This document shows positions 33,675-42,116 of a stretch of 46,597 bases of DNA, in pieces. Both the position numbers and the translations under genes were made by a program. The stretch lies in contig JBDUEM010000020.1 of assembly GCA_040002435.1 (NCBI GenBank), positions 1 through 46,597 of the forward strand. Reading direction: 5' to 3'. Origin of the DNA: JANXXV01 sp040002435 (GTDB taxonomy: Bacteria > Acidobacteriota > Terriglobia > Bryobacterales > Bryobacteraceae). Every line of letters begins with the position of its first letter. Within the stretch, counting starts at the first letter, position 1. The notes under the pieces are model-generated. The model searched no databases. It was not told where the DNA came from and saw only the letters and a program-made list of their open reading frames with translations.

Positions 33675-34097
33675 CTAAGCCTTATATAAAATTACCTGCG
33701 TACAACGGAACACGGCAATCCGTTTCCCGTTCGATTCGTCGGTAACGGAGGCGTCCCACACCTGGGTTGTGCGGCCCGAGTGAATGCAGACGCCATCCGC
33801 CAAGATGGCGCCTTCGCGGCACGTGCCCAGGAAATTACTCTTCAGTTCAATGGTGGTAAAACCCGTCGCCTCTGGAGGCAGCAGCGTGATGGTTCCATAA
33901 CCGCACGCCGTATCCGCCAGGGCAACCACCGATGCTGCGTGCAGGTATCCATTCGGAGCGAGGAGATCCGGGCGGATCTTCATCCGCGCACGGAGTTTTC
34001 CGGGCTCCACCGACAACACTTCGAATCCGAGCAACGCGGGCAGGTGTCCACTTCCGAAGGCGTTAAATTCTTCCAGCGTACGAGGTAGGTTGAGCAT
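33675..34097 (-). CDS. PaaI-family thioesterase (hotdog fold)
   Basis: 140 aa from the ATG at 34097 (MLNLPRTLEEFNAF). The PaaI-type hotdog core reads APNGYLHAASVVALADTACGYG, with Asp as the likely catalytic residue in the ALADTA helix, then FTTIELKSNFLGTCREG and SGRTTQVWDASVTDE. Such proteins hydrolyse hydroxyphenylacetyl-CoA or other acyl-CoAs. It diverges from the decaheme cytochrome operon, 178 bp apart. A mini-protein gene and a secreted protein gene follow on the same strand. Confidence 0.88.
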   Translation of the reverse strand: MLNLPRTLEEFNAFGSGHLPALLGFEVLSVEPGKLRARMKIRPDLLAPNGYLHAASVVALADTACGYGTITLLPPEATGFTTIELKSNFLGTCREGAILADGVCIHSGRTTQVWDASVTDESNGKRIAVFRCTQVILYKA

Positions 34098-34275
34098 AAC
34101 ACCAGTATCTTTGACGGACCCCGCGCGTTGGGGATTTTGGCGCATGCTGTTGGAAAACACTCAGCCGGATCTGGTGTTTGCCCACGGAATGGCGCAATTA
34201 CACCGCTTTTCTCGAACCTCGTCCGTGGCCTTCGGCGTGCAAACCACCTGCTTAGCTTTGTGCGGAGGAGGAGTT
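34098..34275. other. Divergent intergenic region between the thioesterase gene and the multiheme operon
   Basis: 178 bp, the largest gap in the window. The rightward frame is open from 34090, but the encoded residues before 34276 look random. It must hold the operon promoter. TTGACG at 34112-34117 is a fair -35 element, but I find no convincing -10 at 16-18 bp from it, so no promoter is called. Confidence 0.4.
34264..34273 (+). promoter_or_regulatory. Strong Shine-Dalgarno deciding the TTG start of the decaheme gene
   Basis: GGAGGAGGAG lies just before a TTG at 34276, which begins a signal peptide. This is by far the best ribosome-binding site in the region. It outweighs the upstream ATG at 34090 that would add 62 unlikely residues and overlap the thioesterase gene. 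Confidence 0.65.
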
Positions 34276-36381
34276 TTGGCAAAGATCAGGCAGGTCTTGG
34301 TGTTGGTGGTTATGTTCGCGTCAGTCTTGGCGTTAAGTGGCGATTCTGACGTGGGTTACTCGCCTCGCAGTAAAGCGCACTACGCAAGTAACGATCTGGT
34401 GAATTTCGTTCGCCCGGGTCTTGTGATTAAGATTACCGCAGCCGATATCGCAGCCGACGGTACCATTACGGCAACCGTTTTGGTTACCGATCCCAAGGGG
34501 CTGCCGCTTGACCGATTGGGCGTCACGACTCCGGGTGCGGTGTCGTTGAGTTTTGTGGCCGCGACCATACCAAAGACGCAGGATCAGTACACCTCCTACA
34601 CCACCCGGACGGCCAGTGGCGCGGCGATCGCGAGCACACAACAGGCAGGGGCAGACGCGAACGGAACCTTCACAACGATTTCTGATGGTCAGTATACATA
34701 TAGGTTCAATACAAAGGCCCCGGCGGGCTTCGACCGTACGGCGACGCATACTATTGGCGTCTACGGCAACCGAAACCTGACCGAGTTCGAGCTGCCGACG
34801 AACTACGCCAGCACGACGTTCAATTTCGTACCGGACGGATCCCCTGTTACCAAAGTCCGCGATGTGATTCGCACGGCCACCTGCAATAACTGTCATGACG
34901 AGCTAGCCTTCCATGGGGGATCGAGACGGGGCATCGAGATGTGTGTTCTGTGTCACACGCCGCAAACAAGCGACGCGGATACCGGCAACACCGTTGACTT
35001 GAAAGTGATGGCCCACAAGATCCATATGGGCGAAGAGTTGCCCAGCGTAATAGCTGGAAAGCCGTATCAGATCATCGGCAACGCAGGTTCGGTTGCAGAC
35101 TATTCCACCGTGGCATATCCGTCCGATCCGCGGCGCTGCGAATCCTGCCACGATCAGAAGTCGGGCGCAACCCAGGCTGCCAACTATCTGCTGAAGCCAA
35201 CACGGGCGACTTGCGGATCCTGCCACGACGATGTGAACTTTGCTTCCGGCGAAAAACATGTGGCGGGGCCGCAGGTTAGCGACAATCAGTGCGCCACCTG
35301 CCACACTCCGCAGGGAGAACTGGAGTTTGACGCCTCGATCAAGGGCGCGCACATAGTCCCCACGGAATCGTCGATGCTAACCGGGCTGATAGTCGAGCTC
35401 ACAAAGGTGGACGACGGAGCAGCGGGAAAGAAGCCGTCCGTTACGTTTACCGTGAAGGATAAGAGCGGCGCGTCCATTCCCCTCGCCTCGCTTGGAACGT
35501 TGAACCTGGTAATGGCGGGTCCGGACACCGATTATGGCTACACAAATTTCGGATCCGATGTGACCACGCCCGGCTACGTATCGGAAGATGCGAGAACGGC
35601 GACTTGCGGCCAAGGTGGCGTGTGCGCTTACACCTTCAAACATGGCGTTCCCGCCGATGCGAAGGGATCTTTCTCGATTGGCGTCGAGGCCCGCCGCAGC
35701 GAAACCCTGCTGCCGGGAACCACGAAGGAACAAGCGGTGCAGTACGGAGCGATCAATAAAGTGATCAATTTCTCCGTGGATAGTTCTCCCGTGAAAGCAC
35801 GGCGGACCATCGTGGCCACGAAGAGTTGCAACGGGTGCCATACGTTTCTCTCCGTGCACGGCGAAAACCGCAACCAGGTGGAGATGTGCGTCCTTTGTCA
35901 CAATCCTTCTCAGACAGATGCGGGACGGCGTCCGGGTGCGGTTGTTGCGGCCGATAGACTCCTGCCGCCGCAGGGCGTCAACTTCAATCTGCTCGTTCAC
36001 CGGATTCATACAGGCGAAGGATTGAAGGCGGCGGGCAAAGACTTCACGGTAGTCGGATTCGGTGGCAGTCACAATGACTTCACCGAGGTTCGCTATCCGG
36101 CAATGAGCGCCCAGGGCCGCGTAGCCGATACCAGAAACTGTGCCATGTGCCATGTGAATGGCTCTGAACAGATTCTGACGGCGGCGGTAAACAAAGTAAC
36201 CGACCCGCAAGGGCTGATCAACCCGATTACACCAATTTCCTCAGCCTGCACCGGCTGCCATGTCACGGTATCGGCTGCGTCGCACACTCTGGCCAACACC
36301 ACCTCCATCGGCGAGAGTTGCCAGACGTGCCACGGTCCGAACGGGGAGTTCTCGGTATCCAAGATGCATGCGCAGTACTGA
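34276..36381 (+). CDS. OmcA/MtrC-family decaheme c-type cytochrome (cell-surface terminal reductase candidate)
   Basis: 701 aa from TTG 34276. A signal peptide (MAKIRQVLVLVVMFASVLALS) leads the protein. Ten CXXCH motifs come in two groups of five: about residues 203, 223, 288, 313, 339 and 518, 538, 622, 658, 682. Each group follows a beta-rich domain (about 30-200 and 350-515). This beta/pentaheme/beta/pentaheme layout is that of Shewanella MtrC and OmcA, which pass electrons to minerals on the cell surface. Domain III holds a CX5C-type pair (TCGQGGVC). Unlike MtrC there is no lipobox cysteine: LALSGDSD has Ser where Cys would be. It is the first gene of a six-gene multiheme operon. Confidence 0.88.
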   Translation: MAKIRQVLVLVVMFASVLALSGDSDVGYSPRSKAHYASNDLVNFVRPGLVIKITAADIAADGTITATVLVTDPKGLPLDRLGVTTPGAVSLSFVAATIPKTQDQYTSYTTRTASGAAIASTQQAGADANGTFTTISDGQYTYRFNTKAPAGFDRTATHTIGVYGNRNLTEFELPTNYASTTFNFVPDGSPVTKVRDVIRTATCNNCHDELAFHGGSRRGIEMCVLCHTPQTSDADTGNTVDLKVMAHKIHMGEELPSVIAGKPYQIIGNAGSVADYSTVAYPSDPRRCESCHDQKSGATQAANYLLKPTRATCGSCHDDVNFASGEKHVAGPQVSDNQCATCHTPQGELEFDASIKGAHIVPTESSMLTGLIVELTKVDDGAAGKKPSVTFTVKDKSGASIPLASLGTLNLVMAGPDTDYGYTNFGSDVTTPGYVSEDARTATCGQGGVCAYTFKHGVPADAKGSFSIGVEARRSETLLPGTTKEQAVQYGAINKVINFSVDSSPVKARRTIVATKSCNGCHTFLSVHGENRNQVEMCVLCHNPSQTDAGRRPGAVVAADRLLPPQGVNFNLLVHRIHTGEGLKAAGKDFTVVGFGGSHNDFTEVRYPAMSAQGRVADTRNCAMCHVNGSEQILTAAVNKVTDPQGLINPITPISSACTGCHVTVSAASHTLANTTSIGESCQTCHGPNGEFSVSKMHAQY

Positions 36382-36388
36382 GGTTGGC

Positions 36389-37279
36389 ATGAGGGCGTTT
36401 GCGCTGCTGGCGGCCGTGTTGCTGGCGCGTCTGGCAATGGGCCAGGACGCGCCGGCAACTTACGTCGGTTCAGAAGTCTGTCAAACGTGTCATGAAGATA
36501 CTTTTAACGCCATCTTGAAGAGTCCGCATCAAGCCGTCAACAGTGATAAGAAACACGGCTGGGACGGGAAGACGTGCGAGGCATGCCATGGTCCCGGAAG
36601 CAAGCATGCCGAATCCGCATCGGCGGCGGATATCCGAAATCCGGCGAAATTGTCTCCAGCCGCGGCCGGCAGGACGTGCTTGCAGTGCCACTTGAACCAG
36701 CCAGCGCACTCCGGGCGAATCCAGAGCAGCCACGCCAAGAATCAGGTCTCCTGCACCAGTTGCCACCAGATCCACGCCAATGGCCCGCTCGGGCTGGTGG
36801 CAAGGAAACCGGCGGCCATCAATGAGCAATGTGCATCCTGCCATGTAAGCGCGTGGGCACAGTTTCAACGTCCCTACAAACACCGCGTGCCCGAGGGGGC
36901 CATGTCCTGTGTAGATTGCCACAACCCGCATGGGAGCTTCCGGCCATCCATGACGCAGACGTTTGCTGCGAACGAGCCGGGGTGCTTCCGCTGCCACGGG
37001 GATAAACGTGGGCCGTTCACGTTCGAGCACGCCGCGGTGCGCTTTGAAGGCTGCAATCGCTGCCATGAACCTCACGGGTCTTCGAATCCGCGCATGCTCG
37101 TCAGGCAGGAGGTCCGCTTCGTCTGTCTCGAGTGCCATTCCAATCTGCCCTCACAGACAGCGGCTCTCGGAGTCGTCCCACCGGCGTTTCACGACTTGCG
37201 GTCGCCGCGCTACCGTAACTGCACCACGTGCCATCAGAAGATCCACGGAAGCCATGTGGACAGGAACCTCCTGCGATGA
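36389..37279 (+). CDS. MtrA/DmsE-type periplasmic decaheme c-type cytochrome
   Basis: 296 aa from the ATG at 36389, with GAGG 5 bases upstream; the longer frame from 36260 is the tail of the previous gene in another frame. Signal peptide MRAFALLAAVLLARLAMG. Ten CXXCH motifs begin at residues 31, 63, 97, 122, 148, 174, 199, 222, 246 and 278, evenly spaced along the whole chain. That is the MtrA/DmsE/PioA plan, a heme wire that threads the outer-membrane barrel. Length is close to Shewanella MtrA. The stop overlaps the barrel gene start by 4 bp (ATGA), suggesting stoichiometric production of the two partners. Confidence 0.9.
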   Translation: MRAFALLAAVLLARLAMGQDAPATYVGSEVCQTCHEDTFNAILKSPHQAVNSDKKHGWDGKTCEACHGPGSKHAESASAADIRNPAKLSPAAAGRTCLQCHLNQPAHSGRIQSSHAKNQVSCTSCHQIHANGPLGLVARKPAAINEQCASCHVSAWAQFQRPYKHRVPEGAMSCVDCHNPHGSFRPSMTQTFAANEPGCFRCHGDKRGPFTFEHAAVRFEGCNRCHEPHGSSNPRMLVRQEVRFVCLECHSNLPSQTAALGVVPPAFHDLRSPRYRNCTTCHQKIHGSHVDRNLLR

Positions 37280-39180
37280 AAATCCTATTCCTGTTCGCGC
37301 TCTTCCTATCTCTCTTGCCCGCCGAAGAACCGGTGGCGGAGAAACCCGCTTCTGCGCCCGAATCGATGGTGAACGGATCGGTTGACGTGGGCTATCGTTG
37401 GGTCTCCGATCCGGCGGGCAGTTTCAACACTTATCGCAGCATCGTCAATCTGGGGTCCGGGCTTAAGCTGCTGGGCGCGGAGTTCAGCATCGTCGATCCG
37501 AAGAAAAGATTCTTCGACCGTATTGATACCCGTGCCTATAGCTGGGGGGACGACCCGTATACCACCCTCCATGTGAACGCGCGGAAACAGCGGCTTTACG
37601 ACTTCAATGCGGACTACCGCGACATCGCCTACTTCAACGCGATGCCATCTTTTGCCAACCCTCTGCTCACCCGCGGCAGCCTGTTGAACCAGCGTTCCTT
37701 CGATACCCAGCGGCGCTTCAGCAGTTTTGACCTGGACATTTTCCCTTCCAGAACGATTGTTCCGTATCTTTCTTACGGCAGAAGCTCCGGAAGCGGCAAC
37801 GGTGTTACCACGTTTGTCACCAGCGGAAATGAGTATGCGGTGCCGGACCACGTTAGAGATTCCATGGAAGACTTCCGCGGAGGCGTCCGTTTCGAATACC
37901 GGCGGGTGCATTTCAATCTGGAACAGGGCGGCACGCGATTCAAGGACGATCAGCAACTCTACAGTTCAGGAAACGTAAATACCGGCAATCGTAACACTCC
38001 ATTTCTCGGTCAGACGCTGCTGCTGAAGAATCTTCTGCAATCCTACGGCGTCAGGGGCACCAGCGTTTACAGCAAGGCCATGGTCACGGCGAACCCCGTT
38101 TCCTGGATGGACGTCTCCGGACAATTGCTTTATAGCCAGCCGCAAACGGACGTCAACTATCAACAGGCGAACACGGGTAATTTCGTGGATCTCGGGAACC
38201 TGCTTTTCTATACGAGCCAGCAATACCTGCTTTCGGCCACCGCTAAGCTGCCGCGCACCTCGGGGAACGTTGGTGTCGAGATCCGGCCGTTCCGGCGCGT
38301 TCGCATTCTCGAATCGTGGCTGACCGACCGGCTTCATACGGCGTCGTCAACCGCCTTTCCAGTTCAGACCGCTCGGCTGGTGACGAATTACTCCCAGCAG
38401 GAAATCGATGTGCTGGTGGACGTGACAACGAAACTTACTGTCCGCGGCGGCTATCGCTACGTCTGGGGAGACGCCGGTAGCTTTGTGCTGCCTCTGACAG
38501 GACTCAACGCGATTGATTCCGGCAAGTTGGAGCGTCACGTCGGGATCGCGGGCATCTCCTTCCGGCCCGGGTCAAAAATCTCCATGAGCGGAGAATTCGA
38601 GGGATCCTCGGGCGGCTCGTCCTATTTCCGCACCAGTCTCAATAACTACACGCGAATGCACGCCCGAGGTCAATACCAGATGCTCTCGACGCTGCTGCTG
38701 GCGGCGGACTTCAGTCTGCTCACCAACCAGAATCCGGCGGCAGGCACGCAATACGATTACCTCGCCCGCCAGAGTTCCCTCTCGCTGCACTGGACGCCGA
38801 AGGCGCTGAAGTTCTCCATCGATGGCGACTACACGCGTTCGACGATGAGGTCGGACATCTTCTACTTGATTCCGCAGACACTGACCCCCGAGCAATCCCT
38901 CTACCGGGATAATGCTCATCTGCTGACCGCGCTGCTCAATGTACCGCTTCCGTCTTATCGCGGACAAACGGCGAAACTCACGGCTGGAGGATCCTTCGCT
39001 ATCTCGGCGGGGAGCAGGCCAACCAACTACTTTCAGCCCCTGATCGGTCTTTACGCGCCGGTAACCAAGAAACTGATGTGGGTTTCTCAGTGGCGGTATT
39101 ACGGCTATAGTGAATCGTTCTACGCCTATGAAGGATTCCGTACGCACATCCTTACAACCGGGCTGAGATTTTCGAGGTAG
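37276..39180 (+). CDS. MtrB/PioB-like outer-membrane beta-barrel protein
   Basis: 634 aa from the ATG at 37276. Signal peptide MKILFLFALFLSLLPA. The rest is a run of alternating amphipathic strands with many Tyr/Arg/Ser residues: VNGSVDVGYRWVSD, VRFEYRRVHFNLEQGGTRF, YQMLSTLLLAADFSLLTNQ, LTTGLRFSR. That is typical for MtrB/PioB-type porins of about 26 strands, which hold the MtrA cytochrome in the outer membrane. It contains no cysteine, so the N-terminal CXXC of gammaproteobacterial MtrB is missing. The assignment rests on barrel character, size and position directly after the MtrA-type gene. Confidence 0.82.
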   Translation: MKILFLFALFLSLLPAEEPVAEKPASAPESMVNGSVDVGYRWVSDPAGSFNTYRSIVNLGSGLKLLGAEFSIVDPKKRFFDRIDTRAYSWGDDPYTTLHVNARKQRLYDFNADYRDIAYFNAMPSFANPLLTRGSLLNQRSFDTQRRFSSFDLDIFPSRTIVPYLSYGRSSGSGNGVTTFVTSGNEYAVPDHVRDSMEDFRGGVRFEYRRVHFNLEQGGTRFKDDQQLYSSGNVNTGNRNTPFLGQTLLLKNLLQSYGVRGTSVYSKAMVTANPVSWMDVSGQLLYSQPQTDVNYQQANTGNFVDLGNLLFYTSQQYLLSATAKLPRTSGNVGVEIRPFRRVRILESWLTDRLHTASSTAFPVQTARLVTNYSQQEIDVLVDVTTKLTVRGGYRYVWGDAGSFVLPLTGLNAIDSGKLERHVGIAGISFRPGSKISMSGEFEGSSGGSSYFRTSLNNYTRMHARGQYQMLSTLLLAADFSLLTNQNPAAGTQYDYLARQSSLSLHWTPKALKFSIDGDYTRSTMRSDIFYLIPQTLTPEQSLYRDNAHLLTALLNVPLPSYRGQTAKLTAGGSFAISAGSRPTNYFQPLIGLYAPVTKKLMWVSQWRYYGYSESFYAYEGFRTHILTTGLRFSR

Positions 39181-39185
39181 CCGCC

Positions 39186-40295
39186 ATGAAGATCATCCAA
39201 TTAATTTCACTTGTCGCTCTGAACGCCGTTCTGGCAAACGCAGTCGAACCCGCCGATTCGCAACGCGGCGAACGGCTATTCGAAACTGAATCCTGCATTC
39301 AATGCCACCGTATCGGAGGAAAGGGCGGCGACACCGGCCCGGATTTGAGTAGGCGCCTCGACCGCGGCTTCACGCCGGCCGGGCTCACCGCAGCCATCTG
39401 GAACCACGCGCCGGTCATGTGGACGGCTATCCGCGAGAAAGCCATTCGCCCGCCCGACATCGACGAACAGGCCGCAGCCGATCTGTTCGCTTATTTTTAT
39501 TCGGTGCGGTTCTTTGAGAATCCGGGAGACGCCGCCCGGGGCAAACAATTATTCACGGCGAAGCACTGTGCGGACTGTCACGGCATCACAACGTCAAACG
39601 GCAACGGGGCGCCGCCGGTCGTCACCTGGAAATCCTGGGGAGATCCGGTCGCGCTGGCGGATGCCATGTGGACCCATGGAGGGAAGATGCGCGAAGCCTA
39701 TGCCGCGCGTAAGATTGCCTGGCCGGAACTGAGCGGGCAGAATCTGACGGACATCCTGGTCTATCTGCGCAATCAGCCGGAAACCCGCTCGCTGCCGGCG
39801 CGTTTTGACACCGCCTCCAGCTTGGACGGCAAGGCGTTATTCGCATCGAAGGGATGTGTGGCGTGTCACACGGGCTCCATGGACTTGAAGGTTCGATTGA
39901 TTGGGAAAACGCTCACCGGAATCGCGGCTTCCATGTGGAGTCACGCCCCGAAGATGGCAAAGGCGCCCATCAGCCTGGGACCCGGTGAGATGCGTGCCAT
40001 CGTCATCTACCTCTGGAACCAGCAGCTTCTTGGCACAAACGGAAATGCCGGCCGCGGCAAGAAGGTCTTTAGCGCCAAGAATTGCGCCGCCTGCCACAAC
40101 GATCCCACCTCCGGCGCTCCCTCACTCGCCGGGAAGAAGGGTTCCGTCAGCGCCGTTTCGATGGTCTCCACGCTGTGGCGTCATGGTCCGGCGATGCTCG
40201 AGAAAATGCAATCGAAAGGGCTGCGATGGCGGCAGTTTGAGGGAGAGGAAATGCCCGATCTGATCGCATACCTGAATGCCGGCGCGGAGAAATAG
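39186..40295 (+). CDS. Tetraheme c-type cytochrome made of four mono-heme modules
   Basis: 369 aa with signal peptide (MKIIQLISLVALNAVLANA). Four cytochrome c modules, each with (R/D)GK-LF...C-x2-CH: hemes at Cys37 (CIQCH), 128 (CADCH), 224 (CVACH) and 300 (CAACH). Each module also has a W-x-H-x3-M motif downstream: WNHAPVM (72-78), WTHGGKM (162-168), WSHAPKM (251-257) and WRHGPAM in the last. The repeated Met is a likely distal heme ligand. The four units look like tandem duplications of one mono-heme domain. It probably carries electrons across the periplasm between the NapC-type protein and the MtrA-type wire. Gaps are 5 bp on the barrel side and 6 bp to the next gene. Confidence 0.88.
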   Translation: MKIIQLISLVALNAVLANAVEPADSQRGERLFETESCIQCHRIGGKGGDTGPDLSRRLDRGFTPAGLTAAIWNHAPVMWTAIREKAIRPPDIDEQAAADLFAYFYSVRFFENPGDAARGKQLFTAKHCADCHGITTSNGNGAPPVVTWKSWGDPVALADAMWTHGGKMREAYAARKIAWPELSGQNLTDILVYLRNQPETRSLPARFDTASSLDGKALFASKGCVACHTGSMDLKVRLIGKTLTGIAASMWSHAPKMAKAPISLGPGEMRAIVIYLWNQQLLGTNGNAGRGKKVFSAKNCAACHNDPTSGAPSLAGKKGSVSAVSMVSTLWRHGPAMLEKMQSKGLRWRQFEGEEMPDLIAYLNAGAEK

Positions 40296-40301
40296 CTGCC
40301 T

Positions 40302-41729
40302 ATGAAGCCAACCGCCCCACGTCCCGTAATAGCCCTGCTGACAAGCCACTGGATCAGTCTGCTGGGGGCAGCCCTGGTGACGACGGCGGTATTTTCCTGG
40401 CTATTCGTCTTACCGTCTCAAATGCACGGCAAGACGGGGAATCCCTACATCGGGCTGCTGATCTTCATCTATATTCCCGTGGTATTTTTTATCGGACTGG
40501 CATTGATGCCGCTCGGCTTCTTCCTGGCTAAGAAGCAGATCGCCGCTGGACTCCAAGCCGCGCCCGATCGCAAGACAACCACGCGCCGTCTCGCGATCTT
40601 CTTCGGAGTCACGACATTCCTCAATTTGCTGATCGGCACGCAGGTCACATACCGCGCCGTCGCGCACATGGAAACAGTGCAGTTTTGCGGACAGTCCTGT
40701 CACGTCATGAAGCCGGAGTTCACCGCCCATAAGAATACCGTCCACTCGCGAGTCACTTGTACGCAGTGCCATGTTGCGCCCGGAGCTTCTGGTTGGATTG
40801 CCAGCAAGATGGCGGGTACCCGGCAGCTAATGGGAGTCGTATTCAACAACTATCCCCGCCCCATTGCCTCCGCCATGGAAAGCAACCGCCTGGTCCCGGC
40901 TTCGGAGACCTGCGAAGAGTGCCACTGGCCCGGCAGAACCACTCCGGTCAAAGTTCGTTTGATATCGAGCTTCAAGGACGACGAGAAAAATACCGCCGCC
41001 CAAACTGTGCTCAGCATGATGGTGGGAGGCGGCAAACTGGGTGGCATTCACGGGGCTCATATCGGCACCGGAATACAGATCCGCTATGCAGCCTCCGACG
41101 CGAAGCGGCAGACGATTCCGTGGGTGGAATACAGGAATAGCGCAACGGGAAAAACGGTAGCATACACCGCCGCTGATGCGAAGCCCGATACCGTCAAGGG
41201 ACTGCCCACGTTCACCATGCAGTGCGTGGATTGCCACAACCGACCGACGCACGCCTTTGAACTTCCGGAGAGGGCAGTGGACGAAGCGATGGCGCGGGGG
41301 CTGATACCCGCCACGTTGCCGTTCATCAAGAAAAAGAGCGTCGAAGTTCTGAAGATGGATTACAGCACCACGGAGGAGGCCACTGCCAAGATACCGGTGG
41401 CCGTCGACGCCTATTACCGGAACACTTATGCGGAAGTCTATGCCAAACGCTCTTCCGATATCGCTCGCGCCGGCAAGGCGATCTCTGACATTTATAACCG
41501 CAACGTTTTTCCGGATCTGAAAGTGACATGGGGTACCTACCCCAACAACCTGGGCCACACGGATTTCCCCGGATGCTTCCGCTGTCACGACCAGGCGCAT
41601 TCGGCGCCGGATGGCGCGTCGATCACCCAGGACTGTACTGTCTGCCACCAGGCGGTGGCTGTCGAAGAAGCTGCGCCCGAAGTGCTAAAGACCCTCGGCG
41701 TGGCGGAACGTATAACGCAACTCAATTAA
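40302..41729 (+). CDS. NapC/NirT-type membrane multiheme cytochrome (quinol dehydrogenase candidate, CymA-like role)
   Basis: 475 aa. Three predicted membrane helices at about 15-37, 49-76 and 97-117, then a large periplasmic part. Six heme motifs: one CX3CH (FCGQSCHVMKPE, Cys129) and five CXXCH (CTQCH 153, CEECH 204, CVDCH 308, CFRCH and CTVCH near the C-terminus). The SCHVMKPE and CHVAPGA/CEECHWP segments mark the NapC/NirT family, which oxidises quinol in the inner membrane and passes electrons to periplasmic cytochromes. It is longer than Shewanella CymA. In this operon it is the obvious link to the quinone pool. Confidence 0.88.
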   Translation: MKPTAPRPVIALLTSHWISLLGAALVTTAVFSWLFVLPSQMHGKTGNPYIGLLIFIYIPVVFFIGLALMPLGFFLAKKQIAAGLQAAPDRKTTTRRLAIFFGVTTFLNLLIGTQVTYRAVAHMETVQFCGQSCHVMKPEFTAHKNTVHSRVTCTQCHVAPGASGWIASKMAGTRQLMGVVFNNYPRPIASAMESNRLVPASETCEECHWPGRTTPVKVRLISSFKDDEKNTAAQTVLSMMVGGGKLGGIHGAHIGTGIQIRYAASDAKRQTIPWVEYRNSATGKTVAYTAADAKPDTVKGLPTFTMQCVDCHNRPTHAFELPERAVDEAMARGLIPATLPFIKKKSVEVLKMDYSTTEEATAKIPVAVDAYYRNTYAEVYAKRSSDIARAGKAISDIYNRNVFPDLKVTWGTYPNNLGHTDFPGCFRCHDQAHSAPDGASITQDCTVCHQAVAVEEAAPEVLKTLGVAERITQLN

Positions 41730-41738
41730 GGAGAACAT

Positions 41739-42065
41739 ATGAAATTCACCACAATCGCTGTATTCATCTGCGCGGGAGTATTCGCGCTTCCGATATTCGC
41801 TGCCGGGGATGCCACCGCCGGAAAAGCCGTCTTCGACAAGTCCTGTAAGTCATGTCATGGAGCAACAGGTGTCGCCAACCCGGCGATCGCCAAGATGATG
41901 AAGGTGGAGATGAAGGATCTGGGCTCCGCAGAAGCTCAAGGGCTTTCCAACGAAGCGATGGAGAAGATCATTAAGACCGGCCAGGGCAAGATGAAGCCGA
42001 TTGCCAGCGTGACGGGCAAATCGGTCGATGATGTCGTTGCATTTGTGCGCACACTGAAGAAGTAA
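41739..42065 (+). CDS. Small mono-heme class I c-type cytochrome
   Basis: 108 aa with signal peptide (MKFTTIAVFICAGVFALPIFA). Heme motif CKSCH (Cys36) in FDKSCKSCHGATG and a likely Met ligand in GQGKMKPIAS, then a C-terminal helix VDDVVAFVRTLKK. This is a typical soluble periplasmic electron shuttle. A strong AAGGAGAA ribosome-binding site lies 4-5 bases before the ATG. It is the last gene of the multiheme operon, 9 bp after the NapC-type gene. Confidence 0.92.
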   Translation: MKFTTIAVFICAGVFALPIFAAGDATAGKAVFDKSCKSCHGATGVANPAIAKMMKVEMKDLGSAEAQGLSNEAMEKIIKTGQGKMKPIASVTGKSVDDVVAFVRTLKK

Positions 42066-42116
42066 GGCCCCGGCCCACTCGCGTGTTACACTTCGAAGCC
42101 TGAGGAGGCGCGCCGG

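Noticed and set aside
34090..34275. Longer start for the MtrC-like protein from the ATG at 34090
   Set aside because: The extra 62 residues look non-coding, overlap the divergent thioesterase start, and would bury the signal peptide. TTG 34276 has a strong Shine-Dalgarno directly before it.
35377..36210. Leftward open frame of 277 codons across the MtrC-like gene
   Set aside because: It is antisense to the second pentaheme domain and shows no motif.
40827..41648. Long leftward open frame (273 codons) across the NapC-type gene
   Set aside because: The rightward frame has six heme motifs and membrane helices, and the leftward frame shows no domain. Long antisense frames are common in this GC range.
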